This document shows, one piece after another, positions 54,754-64,000 of a stretch of DNA of 64,000 bases. Below the pieces are notes generated by a model. It worked only from the letters and a program-made list of their open reading frames with translations. It was not told the origin of the DNA and did not search any database. Positions within the stretch are counted from its first letter, which is position 1; each line of letters opens with the position of its first letter. Origin of the DNA: Indolivaga macrotermitis (lineage in GTDB: Bacteria; Bacteroidota; Bacteroidia; Bacteroidales; Dysgonomonadaceae); the NCBI RefSeq assembly GCF_900128985.1, contig NZ_FQUC01000004.1:62001-126000 (forward strand), in the 5' to 3' direction. Position numbers and translations under genes: made by a program.

Positions 54754-56832
54754 ATGGAAGTTTTAAAGAAAGAAATAAAGATACCCACAATCGTATTATT
54801 CGTTCTCGCAATAATACTTATTGCATACTTTGCTCCGCGCGAAACCAAAATCAGTTATGATGAGACTGAAGGTAAACCTTGGAGATACGGTTTGGTCACC
54901 GCTCCTTTCGACTTCCCGATTTATAAGCCCGATGCCCAACTGGAACACGAGCGCGACAGTATAATGCGTCAGTATATAGGATACTATTCGCAAGACAAAA
55001 CCCGGGCTGAACGCTCGATCACGATATTTACTAATGATGCTAAAGCCGCTGGTGTTGCATCCGAGTACATTTCGTATGTCCAGAAGAAGATGAACGAAAT
55101 ATATTCAGTCGGATTAATTTCGGCCGATGATTACGAAAAAATAGGAAATAGTAACCTCAAACAGCTATACCTGATCGGAAATGATAATATAGCCGACCTC
55201 AGGGCAATAAATTCCTTCTATACTTCGAAGTTGGCATATGAAAAGCTTATAAATGATGCACCGCAAGACGAACTGCATATACAAACATTACAGTCTCTGA
55301 ATCTGAATAATTACCTGTTTGACAATATTATTCAGGATGCCGAATTATCAAAGAAAGCCAAAGACGAACTACTCATGAAAGTTCCTTTTGCGGAAGGCAA
55401 TGTATTAGCCGGACAGAAAATTATTGACCGGGGCGAGATAGTAACACCGAAAACTGTTCACATACTGAATTCGCTGCAAAAAATAACGGAGCAAAAGGAA
55501 GGATCGGGTACCCGGCGAAACTGGATGGTAGCCGGAGATATCATATTAATAACAGCCTTTATCATGGCATTCATGATCTATCTCCAATTCTTCCGTAGCA
55601 GAGAATATCATAACCGGCGTAACGTGCTGTTTATGTTATTGATGATAGTTCTGTTTTGTGTACTAACAAGCCTCTTCATACAAGTCGGAATCAATGTCTA
55701 TGTAATACCATTTGCTATAGCAACCATCATGGTGCGTACCTTCATCGATTCGCGGACTGCTATGATTACACACTTAGTTACATCGCTGATCTGTTCCCTG
55801 ATGGTACCCTTTCCTCAAGAGTTTCTGATGTTGCAAATCCCCATAGGCTTTGTGTGTATATTTAGCCTGAGAGATTTGTCGGAACGGTCTCAACTTATCA
55901 AAGCATCTTTCTTTATTCTATTGGCATATGCATCTTTGTATATCGGCGTTACACTGGCTTTAAAAGGAGATATTAAACAAATCGACCCGTTAATGTTCCT
56001 ATATTTCGCTATCAATTTCATGTTCGTAATGTTTGCTTACCTTCTTGTATATATGTGCGAAAAAGCATTTGGGTTTATATCGGGAGTGAGTATGATTGAA
56101 CTTTCCAATATAAACAAGCCATTATTACAAAAACTATCTGAGGTCGCTCCGGGCACATTCCAACATTCGATGCAAGTAGCCAATCTTGCAGCAGCGGCGG
56201 CAAGCCGGATCGGAGCAAATGCACAGCTCGTTCGTACGGGAGCGTTGTATCACGATATAGGTAAAATGACTAATCCTGCCTTCTTTACAGAGAACCAGAT
56301 TCCGGGAATGAATCCGCATGACTCTCTCTCATACAAAGAAAGTGCGAGAATAATAATCAGCCATGTATCGGAAGGTATTAAAATAGCCAAAAAGTACAAT
56401 TTGCCTCAGCAGATTATCGACTTTATAGCTACTCATCATGGAACAGGTAAAGTAAAGTATTTCTACAATTCATACAGAAACGCCCATCCCGATGAAGATG
56501 TAAATGAAGCTGATTTTTCTTATCCGGGGCCTAACCCTTTTAGTAAAGAAACCGCTATTCTGCTGATGGCCGATACGATTGAAGCTGCTTCGAGAAGCCT
56601 GTCTGAATATACTGAAGAAACAATATCCAATCTTGTTGAAAAACTCATAAACAGCCAGTTAGCTGATGGACTACTAAAAAATGCGCCTATAACATTCTTA
56701 GATATAGAAACTGCTAAAACTATATTTAAAGAAAAACTGATGACTATTTATCATTCCCGTATAACCTATCCTGAACTATCTAAAGAAGCTAAAAAGCACG
56801 ACGAAGATGCTCATTCTTCGTCTTTTACCTGA
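54754..56832 (+). CDS. 7TM receptor-type HD phosphodiesterase (PgpH-like)
   Basis: Membrane protein of 692 aa of the 7TMR-HD group, which includes the cyclic di-AMP phosphodiesterase PgpH. Order: N-terminal membrane helix (IPTIVLFVLAIILIAYF), extracytoplasmic 7TMR-HDED domain to about 265, seven membrane helices (about 270-460), and a cytoplasmic HD domain with HSMQVANLAAAAASRI, GALYHDIGKM, DFIATHHGTGKVKYF and MADTIEAASRSL. The ATG at 54754 was preferred over TTG 54739. Cyclic di-AMP turnover is the expected role; not proved for this one. Confidence 0.92.
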   Translation: MEVLKKEIKIPTIVLFVLAIILIAYFAPRETKISYDETEGKPWRYGLVTAPFDFPIYKPDAQLEHERDSIMRQYIGYYSQDKTRAERSITIFTNDAKAAGVASEYISYVQKKMNEIYSVGLISADDYEKIGNSNLKQLYLIGNDNIADLRAINSFYTSKLAYEKLINDAPQDELHIQTLQSLNLNNYLFDNIIQDAELSKKAKDELLMKVPFAEGNVLAGQKIIDRGEIVTPKTVHILNSLQKITEQKEGSGTRRNWMVAGDIILITAFIMAFMIYLQFFRSREYHNRRNVLFMLLMIVLFCVLTSLFIQVGINVYVIPFAIATIMVRTFIDSRTAMITHLVTSLICSLMVPFPQEFLMLQIPIGFVCIFSLRDLSERSQLIKASFFILLAYASLYIGVTLALKGDIKQIDPLMFLYFAINFMFVMFAYLLVYMCEKAFGFISGVSMIELSNINKPLLQKLSEVAPGTFQHSMQVANLAAAAASRIGANAQLVRTGALYHDIGKMTNPAFFTENQIPGMNPHDSLSYKESARIIISHVSEGIKIAKKYNLPQQIIDFIATHHGTGKVKYFYNSYRNAHPDEDVNEADFSYPGPNPFSKETAILLMADTIEAASRSLSEYTEETISNLVEKLINSQLADGLLKNAPITFLDIETAKTIFKEKLMTIYHSRITYPELSKEAKKHDEDAHSSSFT

Positions 56833-56840
56833 TTTTATAG

Positions 56841-56869
56841 TTGTTTTCTAAAAATATTTTCTACTTTTG
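56841..56869 (+). promoter_or_regulatory. Promoter of secreted-protein module 4
   Basis: TTG (56841-56843), 18 bases, TACTTTTG (56862-56869), directly after the previous stop codon. Same position relative to the short ORF as in the other copies. Confidence 0.75.
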
Positions 56870-56895
56870 CGGTATCAACACCAGACCTATTAGGA

Positions 56896-57033
<138 letters not shown>

Positions 57034-57298
57034 TATAAATATTATGATAAATAATTATAATTTTTTCATAGTACATAATTGTACGCACTTTTCACTGCGT
57101 CATTTTCACACTATAAAAAGTAGCCAGTACAGATTGCAACAGACAGGATCATCTTTATTTTGTTGTCGTTCGAATTCCTGTTTTATACTAGATTTGTCAA
57201 ACTGTCAACTACCTAATGCAGCAGGATGCAGGGATTGTATCTTGCTGCTTTTAAGAATAATCCATAGACAACGACATAAACAACAACTCAAAAAAGCA
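57034..57298 (+). other. Leader copy 4: diverged long open frame
   Basis: The first half shares little DNA with the other leaders, yet a frame is open from 57044 (ATG, 174 bases before the stem-loop) to the stop at 57487. It keeps FCCRSNS and NAAGCRDCILLLL. The distance from stem-loop to the stub ATG is 81 bases, a multiple of three. Retention of an open, in-phase frame in this diverged copy supports selection on the frame. Confidence 0.55.
57218..57248 (+). promoter_or_regulatory. Conserved 13-bp stem-loop, leader copy 4
   Basis: GCAGCAGGATGCA / TGTATCTTGCTGC, loop GGGAT. The ninth pair is A-U where copies 1, 2 and 5 have G-C, a compensated change. Confidence 0.75.
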
Positions 57299-57487
57299 AT
57301 GATAGAAAAGAACACTTTTTTACCGACAGGTATATTCTCTTACAGAATAGCCTGTATTCGACTGGAAACAATCATTAAAAATTGTCTAAAGGCATTCAAT
57401 AGACACTCTAAAAATAGCATTATCCATTTATATGGAATTAATGAAGACATAGCTATAGCACCTCAAGCGTATATGGCATCGGGCTGA
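57299..57487 (+). pseudogene. Truncated signal-peptide stub, leader 4
   Basis: A 62-codon frame MIEKNTFLPTGIFSYRIACI followed by unrelated residues and a stop. The PTGIFS core aligns with LLMGIFS of intact module genes. The intact counterpart with MKKKILLLMGIFSSG starts at 57898. Confidence 0.55.
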
Positions 57488-57897
57488 CTCAAAAGAACAA
57501 ACGAATAGAGCTTGGATGTATATTAAAAAAGATAACAATCATGATATGCGCAGATTGTTATTCTCCGGTAAGGAACAACACTTTTGATGTATGCAGTTTT
57601 ACATAGTAAACTCACTGCTCATTATTAGAATAAACATCTATACTATAAGACTCCCATGTATATTTATTGAGTAACCTAAACCTAAAAATATACAGGCACT
57701 GAATATTCCGAAAAGTAAGCCCGGTAAATTTCTTATATGATTTCACAAGTGAGTTTAATAGGCCGAACCTGATAAGGATATTCTTGTTTTCGTTTCAAAT
57801 ATTAAGATCAACATTATAGTTAACAAAGTACAAATGCGTGTACTTTATATTCTTAAGAAAAATAACGACACACTTAAATAGTTTAAACAAAACAACA
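57488..57897 (+). other. Gene-free gap in module 4 with hairpin
   Basis: AT-rich 410 bases with no convincing gene. A perfect 8-bp stem AAAGTACA / TGTACTTT (57825-57846, loop AATGCG) sits 51 bases before the next ATG and could affect its translation. Confidence 0.55.
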
Positions 57898-58596
57898 ATG
57901 AAAAAGAAAATCCTTTTACTTATGGGTATTTTTTCCTCCGGAATTATATGCTCACAAGTAGGAATAAACACACAAAATCCACTAGGAGTATTCCATGTAG
58001 ATCCTTTAGCGAATACTAATGTGACTGGAACCAACGGATATGAAGATGATGTTATTGTCACAAGTACAGGTAATGTTGGGATCGGAACAGTGACCCCAAC
58101 AGCAAAACTTGATGTCAGAGGCAGTGTACGCATAGCCGATGGGACACAGGCTGAAGGTAAAATCTTTACCACAGCTGGTACCGGACTTGGATACTGGGCC
58201 GAAACTTTTAAATTTCAAATTATAGAGTCCAGTGTCTATGATGGACTACTATTGCCGGGTGGAAATGGAGCGGCATGGCTGGCAGTTACACCAGAGGTAG
58301 AACTTACAGCTGGAAAATGGATGTTAATGGCACGTTTAGTAACTAAAAACGCATGTGCTTCTACATATTTTACCTGGCTCCGTCTACTGGATGCTTCCAC
58401 AGGAAATGCTATCAACGCAGCCGGAGGAAGACCTTCTTACGATGGAGCATACTATGATATTGTGGAGACTGTGGGTGTCATAGATATTACCAGTGGCACC
58501 AAGAAGGTGGTATTACAGGGACAGAACTGGTCCAATTGTACTTATACCTCTCCTGATCTGGGAGGCTCTTATCTATATGCAATAAAACTATCTTAA
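57898..58596 (+). CDS. Secreted QVGINT protein (family D, copy 1)
   Basis: Protein of 232 aa, function unknown. Signal peptide MKKKILLLMGIFSSGIICSQ then VGINTQNPLGVFHVD. A fibre-type segment follows (DDVIVTSTGNVGIGTVTP, AKLDVRGSVRIADGTQAEGK). The C-terminal 110 residues are a beta-rich domain ending GGSYLYAIKLS. Copies 2 and 3 follow in tandem, making module 4 D-D-D. The signal peptide is almost that of the first gene of module 3, although the mature parts are unrelated, so leader and signal region seem to be shared between different cargoes. Confidence 0.82.
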   Translation: MKKKILLLMGIFSSGIICSQVGINTQNPLGVFHVDPLANTNVTGTNGYEDDVIVTSTGNVGIGTVTPTAKLDVRGSVRIADGTQAEGKIFTTAGTGLGYWAETFKFQIIESSVYDGLLLPGGNGAAWLAVTPEVELTAGKWMLMARLVTKNACASTYFTWLRLLDASTGNAINAAGGRPSYDGAYYDIVETVGVIDITSGTKKVVLQGQNWSNCTYTSPDLGGSYLYAIKLS

Positions 58597-58609
58597 AGTA
58601 ATTTATGTT

Positions 58610-59401
58610 ATGAGAAAAATTTATTGTCAAAAAATAAATACAATATATCTGGGTGTATTCTGTGCTTTAATACTCTTTGCTAATCCTTCGAATGCTCAGG
58701 TGGTAAAAATAAATGGGGTAACTTCCGGAATCCGTATGCAAATAGACCCATTAAATAATTCTTCGGGAACAACCGGAGTAACAGATGATCTGGTAATAAC
58801 TTCGGATGGCAATCTCGGTTTTGGCACGACAGCGCCAAGTGTGAAAGTCGAAGTCAGGGGTGGTTTACGTATTGTAGATGGCCAACAGCAGGAGGGTGCT
58901 TTTTTTGTCTCGGATGCAACCGGATTAGGTTCCTGGCGCGATGCAGACATGGTCGGAAGAAGGATTGCATTGGGGAATATAATGACAACCCAAAACCTGG
59001 CCACAACTTATACTAATGTAACATCTACCCCTCTAAACCTCAAAGGAGGATTATGGATGATAGTAGGGCGGGTCGATGTTGTAGGTACAGCTACAGGCAC
59101 GGAAGACAGAGCTCAATTCGTTTGGATAAAAATAGAAGAGAAGACGACCGACACACAGGGTACTGTTACAACTAAAACAATTAGCGAATCAGGGCTCCCC
59201 CATATGATACGGACAGGTGTATATAGCCAATATTATTGTACACCTATGGTTACCGGCTTTGTATCGATCCCTCTGGAGGGAATATCCCAAAAGAAGAGGG
59301 AATACTCTATATACGTAAAGAGTCCGTCTCCTAGTTATACATCCCCCAGATTAACTTCAAATTTATCAGGAGCATATTTTTATGCTATTAAACTTCAATA
59401 A
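58610..59401 (+). CDS. Secreted protein (family D, copy 2)
   Basis: Protein of 263 aa, 13 bases after copy 1. Signal peptide to about PSNAQ, then VVKINGVTSGIRMQIDPLNN, DDLVITSDGNLGFGTTAP, VKVEVRGGLRIVDGQQQEGA and a beta-rich C-terminal domain ending GAYFYAIKLQ. The QVGINT start is degenerate here (QVVKINGV). Shared features with copy 1 are the DDxxxTxxGNxGxGTxxP block and the YAIKL end. Confidence 0.8.
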   Translation: MRKIYCQKINTIYLGVFCALILFANPSNAQVVKINGVTSGIRMQIDPLNNSSGTTGVTDDLVITSDGNLGFGTTAPSVKVEVRGGLRIVDGQQQEGAFFVSDATGLGSWRDADMVGRRIALGNIMTTQNLATTYTNVTSTPLNLKGGLWMIVGRVDVVGTATGTEDRAQFVWIKIEEKTTDTQGTVTTKTISESGLPHMIRTGVYSQYYCTPMVTGFVSIPLEGISQKKREYSIYVKSPSPSYTSPRLTSNLSGAYFYAIKLQ

Positions 59402-59414
59402 AATTGATTCTACT

Positions 59415-60197
59415 ATGAAGCGATATAATTTATACTTCTTTGCATTATGCTTAATGCTCCTCTCGCCGGGGCATACCATATTTTCCCAGATTGGAGTCTA
59501 TACCGATAATCCTCAATACCTGTTTCATCTGGACGGGAAGGGTAATAACCCAGATAATTCAGCACCCACATCTACACAATTAAGTGATGACCTCATTATT
59601 GATGGATCCGGAAATGTTGGAGTAGGGACTGTTCCGACCACAAAATTGGATATTAAAGGATCTCTTTTCTTATCCGGAACAAATCTTAAAGCAGATATGC
59701 GCCTGCTATCCGATAGCAATGGTAATGCATCATGGAAAGATATCAATGATATTTTAACTCCAATCGAAAGTATTTTAGATGGTCTTTTATATGGTGACCC
59801 TACAGGCTTGGCTGATCCCAATGTAGAAGATCCCAGCCGATCTCTGGTTATAACTTCCACATGGACTAACATAACTCGAACTAGTATAAAAGTTACACCC
59901 GGTACTTGGTTGATATACTCGTCTGTATCTGCTAATGGCTATGGCTCACCAACAACTACAGGTCCTACCTTCTTTTGGATACAATTAAGAAATAAGACCA
60001 ACGGGCAAGTATTGGAGACTGTCGGAAGTTTGCATGAATACGAAGGAGGATATTGGTCAAAGCCTCAGTTTGTAAAACTAATAACTTTTACAGCAAATGC
60101 TGAGCTCGAGATATGGGCTATTGCCGATATATATGATACAGTAAGAAATAGGTATGGAGGATCGCATTTCGGAGCTGTAAAAATACTCAACAATTAG
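59415..60197 (+). CDS. Secreted protein (family D, copy 3)
   Basis: Protein of 260 aa. Signal peptide MKRYNLYFFALCLMLLSPGH, then QIGVYTDNPQYLFHLDGKG, DDLIIDGSGNVGVGTVPTTK and LDIKGSLFLSGTNLKADM, with a beta-rich C-terminus ending GGSHFGAVKILNN. ATG 59415 was chosen because it begins the signal peptide; an upstream in-frame ATG at 59382 would lie in the previous gene. Last gene of module 4, before a terminator. Confidence 0.8.
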   Translation: MKRYNLYFFALCLMLLSPGHTIFSQIGVYTDNPQYLFHLDGKGNNPDNSAPTSTQLSDDLIIDGSGNVGVGTVPTTKLDIKGSLFLSGTNLKADMRLLSDSNGNASWKDINDILTPIESILDGLLYGDPTGLADPNVEDPSRSLVITSTWTNITRTSIKVTPGTWLIYSSVSANGYGSPTTTGPTFFWIQLRNKTNGQVLETVGSLHEYEGGYWSKPQFVKLITFTANAELEIWAIADIYDTVRNRYGGSHFGAVKILNN

Positions 60198-60217
60198 ATT
60201 AACATGTATTTGGATGA

Positions 60218-60252
60218 AAAGTCTCTTATGGCATCATGTTATAAGGGACTTT
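60218..60252 (+). terminator. Terminator of module 4
   Basis: Twelve-bp stem AAAGTCTCTTAT / ATAAGGGACTTT (one G-U pair) with an 11-base loop, then CTTTTAT. Confidence 0.85.
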
Positions 60253-60274
60253 CTTTTATATCTATAATTTCTAT

Positions 60275-60304
60275 TTGTCAGAATGAAAACATTCATTATA
60301 TTTG
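60275..60304 (+). promoter_or_regulatory. Promoter of secreted-protein module 5
   Basis: TTG (60275-60277), 19 bases, TATATTTG (60297-60304). Confidence 0.85.
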
Positions 60305-60333
60305 CAGCATTATAAGCATAATTTCATTTGAAA

Positions 60334-60477
<144 letters not shown>

Positions 60478-60782
60478 CTAAACAAAATTTTCTATTGTGT
60501 CAAAATAACGGGACATTTTTTTATGTCTTCGTTTGCTTTGTCGTATATATCCATTTCCTAATAAGTTGGTTCGGTAAATTGTACCGGATAAAATCATTGT
60601 TGTTTTGTCGTCGTTCGAATACTACTCCGGACAATCATTTACCAATAAACCAACTGCTTATTGCAGCAGGGTGCAGTGCATGCACTTTGCTGCTTTATTA
60701 TCTTTTTAAGAAACAATCATTTAACATAAAAGCAACAAAAGGGGCCACAGCCCTACAAACAACAATTCAAACTAGATTAATT
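60478..60782 (+). other. Leader copy 5: long open frame
   Basis: Open from the GA tract through LCQNNGTFFYVFV at 60495 to the stop at 61049. Carries FCRRSN and AAGCSACTLLLY. Distances 60495 to stem-loop (168) and stem-loop to stub ATG (120) are multiples of three. No REP element here, which makes it the most compact of the well-conserved leaders. Confidence 0.6.
60663..60693 (+). promoter_or_regulatory. Conserved 13-bp stem-loop, leader copy 5
   Basis: GCAGCAGGGTGCA / TGCACTTTGCTGC, loop GTGCA; all positions paired. Confidence 0.75.
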
Positions 60783-61049
60783 ATGAAAAAGAAGAATCTT
60801 TTAGCCACAGGGATATTCTCCCTCGGGGTAAATTGCACCCTTACTGGGACTAATACCCGGTATCTACGAAATGTATTAGATTATACCCTTATCGATCATT
60901 CTGGCAATTCTGATAAAAAAATAAATACAGAAACTAATATTGGAAGTACTTTCTTTCTATTTAAGGACTATTACAAGAGAAAGAGTCTGAGTACAAGTAT
61001 AAAAATATTCGATAACACACTGAGTAAGATTAGCACTCTAATCGACTAG
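60783..61049 (+). pseudogene. Truncated signal-peptide stub, leader 5
   Basis: An 88-codon frame that starts MKKKNLLATGIFSLGVNCTL, close to the intact module signal peptide, then loses similarity (TGTNTRYLRNVLDYTLIDHS) and ends. No QVGINT motif or known domain follows. Could be a decayed gene or a genuine small protein; the former is favoured because leaders 2 and 4 have similar remnants. Confidence 0.55.
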
Positions 61050-61606
61050 CAATGAACAGATTTGCAAAGAGCGAGGAGTATATCAAAAATATGCACTGAA
61101 TAAACGGACAGATTTACCGATATAAAAACAGAAAATAAACCCTCATTCATTTTTTATTTGTTAACATATACGCTTTTATTTTTGTAAAATATTAACAATA
61201 ACATTTATTGATAATTTTTAATTTTACAAAATTGAAAAACTCTTAAAATACGGCTAATTGAATAGCCTATCATTCTTACAAGCAGGAAAACACGATAGTT
61301 ATTATAATTGTAAGAAGATAAAAGATGTACAAAGTATTATTAACTAATAAAAGATGTTTAGGTTTATATTTCGTCAAATCAACACGATGATATTTATATT
61401 GTGTCCTTTTCGGCATTTCTAATAAATATCAGTTCATGCAAAAATTTGAATCTGGAATAGTTTATTTATTCTATTACCTCCCAAGTCTCAATCTTTGCGA
61501 AGATGTTACCTATCTAATTTCTAGTATAAGAAATATATAAAAAAAATCACAAACCTCTTATACTATCTCAAATTTCTACTTAAAATCAATAAACAAATCA
61601 AGCAAA
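61050..61606 (+). other. Gene-free gap in module 5
   Basis: Very AT-rich 557 bases. A TATTTTTG box lies at 61177 with TTG only 16 bases upstream, a weak promoter candidate for the downstream genes. Nothing else recognised. Confidence 0.55.
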
Positions 61607-62194
61607 ATGAAAAAAAAAATCACATTATTAATCTTAACACTTGCTAGTATTTACTCGGTCAACGCACAAGTTGGAATCAACACTGAAACTCCTGATCCCA
61701 GTGCGACCCTGGATATTGTCAGCACAGAGAAGGGTATGCTTATTCCACGAATGACTACCATACAAAAGGAAGCAATAAGCAGCCCGGCTTCAGGACTCTT
61801 GGTATTTGATACGGATCTGAAGTGCGTATCTCAGTTTACGACAGGTTCTAATTGGATATGTCTTACCATACCATCTCAAATGCGTTGGTTTTATATGCCA
61901 TCTATAGCCATATCCACAGAAGAAATATCAACAACCAGCCTTACTATTGACTTGTATGACGAATATAAAAAGCAATTTTTAGGTTCCGACCCTACAACCT
62001 TTAAGGCAAGTATTGGAGCTCCGGCTAGTATTCCTTATTTTCCTACAGCAACGGACTTATATTACTATATAACATACTATTCTAAAGATGTTTTTCAGAT
62101 AGTAAATATCAGTAATGCAGGTATTCTGGAATATAAAGTTATAGGAGCTGCCACTGATGAAACTCTCATAAACGTTGTATTCGTTTTAAAATAA
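61607..62194 (+). CDS. Secreted QVGINT-family protein (family A, copy 5)
   Basis: Protein of 195 aa. Signal peptide MKKKITLLILTLASIYSVNA, then QVGINTETPDPSATLDI, GMLIPRMTTIQKEAI, LLVFDTDLKCVSQF, FYMPSIAIST, DLYYYITYYSKDV and a terminal NVVFVLK. It is paired with a much larger surface protein downstream (33-base gap) instead of the family B protein of modules 1 and 2, so the family A gene seems to accompany different large partners. Confidence 0.85.
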   Translation: MKKKITLLILTLASIYSVNAQVGINTETPDPSATLDIVSTEKGMLIPRMTTIQKEAISSPASGLLVFDTDLKCVSQFTTGSNWICLTIPSQMRWFYMPSIAISTEEISTTSLTIDLYDEYKKQFLGSDPTTFKASIGAPASIPYFPTATDLYYYITYYSKDVFQIVNISNAGILEYKVIGAATDETLINVVFVLK

Positions 62195-62226
62195 GGTTAT
62201 TAACAAAACTCAGGGAGCAAAAAAAA

Positions 62227-64000
62227 ATGAAAATATACAACTATCTGATATTGTCTTTGTGGATAATATTAGCTTCATCATTTGTTAACGGTATGTATGC
62301 TCAGACACCCGGTGGCACAGCTCTAACAATAGAGCTTTGGCTACAGGCCGACAAAGTACAGAATACGATACCTGCTGATGGAAGCAATATTACACAATGG
62401 TTAGACAAATCATCTAACAATATTCACTTTAAGCAGAATGCAGCGTTACTGGTTCCGAGAATAAAATATTCGGCAATGAACTATAATCCATCAATAGAAT
62501 TTTACACTGATGTTGAAGAAGGTAATGCGAGCACTGCAGAACGGAACCGGAGCATGATCGCCGAAACAGCAATGACCGTAACATCCAATAAGGCTTATTA
62601 CACTTTCTGGGTATCGGTAATGGATGATACTCAGTCAAGCTCTTTGGCAACCGTTATTAACTATGGTGGTAGTACTTCGGACAATGATGGATGGCGAAAT
62701 GCCACCAGCAATAAAAATATTTGGATGCAGAACTATAGAGGAAGCTCCTTTTATCATTCCACAGGGATAGGAAAGCTTTATGGAATAGGAACTTCAATCA
62801 GGCCAAACGACTATGTCACTGCTAATCCTATCAGGTTATATCATAACGGACAACTAGGTACAGCAACTACCGGCCGGGCACAACTCTCTCCGGGAAATAC
62901 TTTCCCCATCATTGGTAAATCGAGCAGTACTGCCACAACCAACTATTTTTTCGGCGAAATACTGGAGGTCATTGTAGTATCAGCAGATGCAGGAACATAC
63001 ATAAGTGATCTGGACCTTGAAAAGATTCATTCCTATTTAGCTATCAAATATGGAATTACTTTAGAGAACCAAAATATTATATCATCGGATGGAACTGTTG
63101 TATGGGATGGAACCGGAACATTAAATGATGGATATAAAAATAATGTTTTCGGGATAGGTAAAGACTCCGGATCGGGATTAGACCAGAAACAATCTAATAG
63201 CTTTGACAAGAAAGTTGCAACCGTTTTTGTTGACGAGCTGAAAGACCTGAACTCAAACAATGCAGGAACAATTGCCGATGGGAACTTTCTTATGTTTGGT
63301 TCAAATACGGGCTCCGAAGTATCTGCTTACACACAAGCCAAAGGGACAGCTTATCTAAACGGATCAATCGTCGAAGAATTAAATGCCGTACAAAACATAG
63401 TATTAAAAGCCCAAACGACCGGGCAATCGAGCTACACTGTTAATATTAAGCCACATGTCGGTTCAAAATACGTTTTAGTGTCACCGGACGATCCTACTTT
63501 TGCTCCCAACAAAACCCGAATATACCTTGTTGAAAATGAAGTTGCTAAAGATGTACTGATTAACGATGGAGACCTCGTAGGTTTCGCCACATTTATAACT
63601 GCACCGGGAGGGGTATTTCAGAATCTAAGAGTATGGCTCAAAGCGGATGATCCCGCTAGTATAGTTCTGGCAGGCGACAATAATGTCTCTGTTTGGAAAG
63701 ATCAGACGTATAATGGCAACGACTATAGTTACGCAGATGTAGCTTATACAGGGAAAACATATCCGCAATATGTAGAATGCGACGAAAAGATGAACTTTCA
63801 CGCAGCTGTAGACTTTTCCATAACCTCTTATTTAGCCCGGAAAGAAGGCCCCATGAAGGAGGATGCTCCGACTGATTTCACTTCGTTCGTTAGCTATTAT
63901 GCAACAGCATATGCCAGTAACGACAGGCTATACACGCATGGATTCGGTTCTAATAATCCGAGAGCTATTACGACTCGTACTCCGGCCATGGGCTTTGCTC
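62227..64000 (+). CDS. Large secreted surface protein, 3' end beyond window
   Basis: Open from ATG 62227 to the window end (at least 591 aa). Signal peptide MKIYNYLILSLWIILASSFV then NGMYAQ. Repeated domain units begin LTIELWLQADKVQN and, after about 450 residues, LRVWLKADDPASI followed by VSVWKDQTYNGNDYS: LamG-like sandwich units. Between them is a segment with HSYLAIKYGITLENQN, VWDGTGTLNDGYKNNVFGIG and SGLDQKQS, a pattern seen in large Bacteroidetes surface proteins. Probably a multi-domain adhesin; any C-terminal sorting signal is not visible. Confidence 0.85.
   Translation, partial: MKIYNYLILSLWIILASSFVNGMYAQTPGGTALTIELWLQADKVQNTIPADGSNITQWLDKSSNNIHFKQNAALLVPRIKYSAMNYNPSIEFYTDVEEGNASTAERNRSMIAETAMTVTSNKAYYTFWVSVMDDTQSSSLATVINYGGSTSDNDGWRNATSNKNIWMQNYRGSSFYHSTGIGKLYGIGTSIRPNDYVTANPIRLYHNGQLGTATTGRAQLSPGNTFPIIGKSSSTATTNYFFGEILEVIVVSADAGTYISDLDLEKIHSYLAIKYGITLENQNIISSDGTVVWDGTGTLNDGYKNNVFGIGKDSGSGLDQKQSNSFDKKVATVFVDELKDLNSNNAGTIADGNFLMFGSNTGSEVSAYTQAKGTAYLNGSIVEELNAVQNIVLKAQTTGQSSYTVNIKPHVGSKYVLVSPDDPTFAPNKTRIYLVENEVAKDVLINDGDLVGFATFITAPGGVFQNLRVWLKADDPASIVLAGDNNVSVWKDQTYNGNDYSYADVAYTGKTYPQYVECDEKMNFHAAVDFSITSYLARKEGPMKEDAPTDFTSFVSYYATAYASNDRLYTHGFGSNNPRAITTRTPAMGFA

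Overview
The window looks like a chromosomal segment of a Bacteroidales bacterium, probably close to Dysgonomonas. The evidence is the SusC/SusD polysaccharide locus with a hybrid two-component sensor, promoters of the Bacteroidetes type (TTG, 19 bases, TAnnTTTG), lipoprotein signals of the CSDD/CDKD kind, and secreted proteins opening with the Bacteroidetes QVGINTxxP motif. Genus is an inference. No rRNA, tRNA or CRISPR array was seen.

Layout. (1) 1-15750: a beta-1,4-galactan utilisation locus: hybrid sensor (cut by the window start), GH5-like secreted enzyme, SusC, SusD, SusE-like lipoprotein, GH53 endo-galactanase, GH2 beta-galactosidase. A Nudix hydrolase follows. (2) 16440-27045: three consecutive modules, each with its own promoter, a long repeated leader and a tandem set of paralogous secreted proteins. 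(3) 27060-29770: aldo/keto reductase and pyruvate oxidase. (4) 30030-42870: a tellurium/chemical-stress (Ter) island: three TerD proteins, TelA, three VWA proteins, PP2C phosphatase, kinase, HAD and PRTase, interrupted by a REP-associated transposase. (5) 43040-45015: a small locus of HU-like and membrane-anchored LysM-like proteins. (6) 45000-56830: housekeeping genes (hisS, glutamate synthase-like oxidoreductase, cyclophilin, YraN, BirA, PepE, an HD phosphodiesterase). (7) 56840-64000: two more modules of the type in (2); the last runs off the window.

The most unusual content is the five-copy leader at about 16.5, 19.9, 23.9, 56.9 and 60.3 kb. Each copy has a promoter, a short ORF (27 or 28 codons, then a GA tract read as alternating Glu-Arg) and a long open frame with a conserved 13-bp stem-loop, ending at a signal-peptide ATG. 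The GA tract has a different length in every copy (23, 18, 20, 22, 21 units). All compared leader segments differ in length by multiples of three, and in every copy exactly one phase of the GA tract would join the short ORF to the long frame. In all five the present length is out of phase. This is the architecture of a simple-repeat phase-variation switch. Whether it makes a fusion protein or controls expression of the downstream operon by translation of the leader cannot be decided from sequence.

REP-like palindromes in three of the leaders match two copies inside the transposase gene of the Ter island, which links the two regions.
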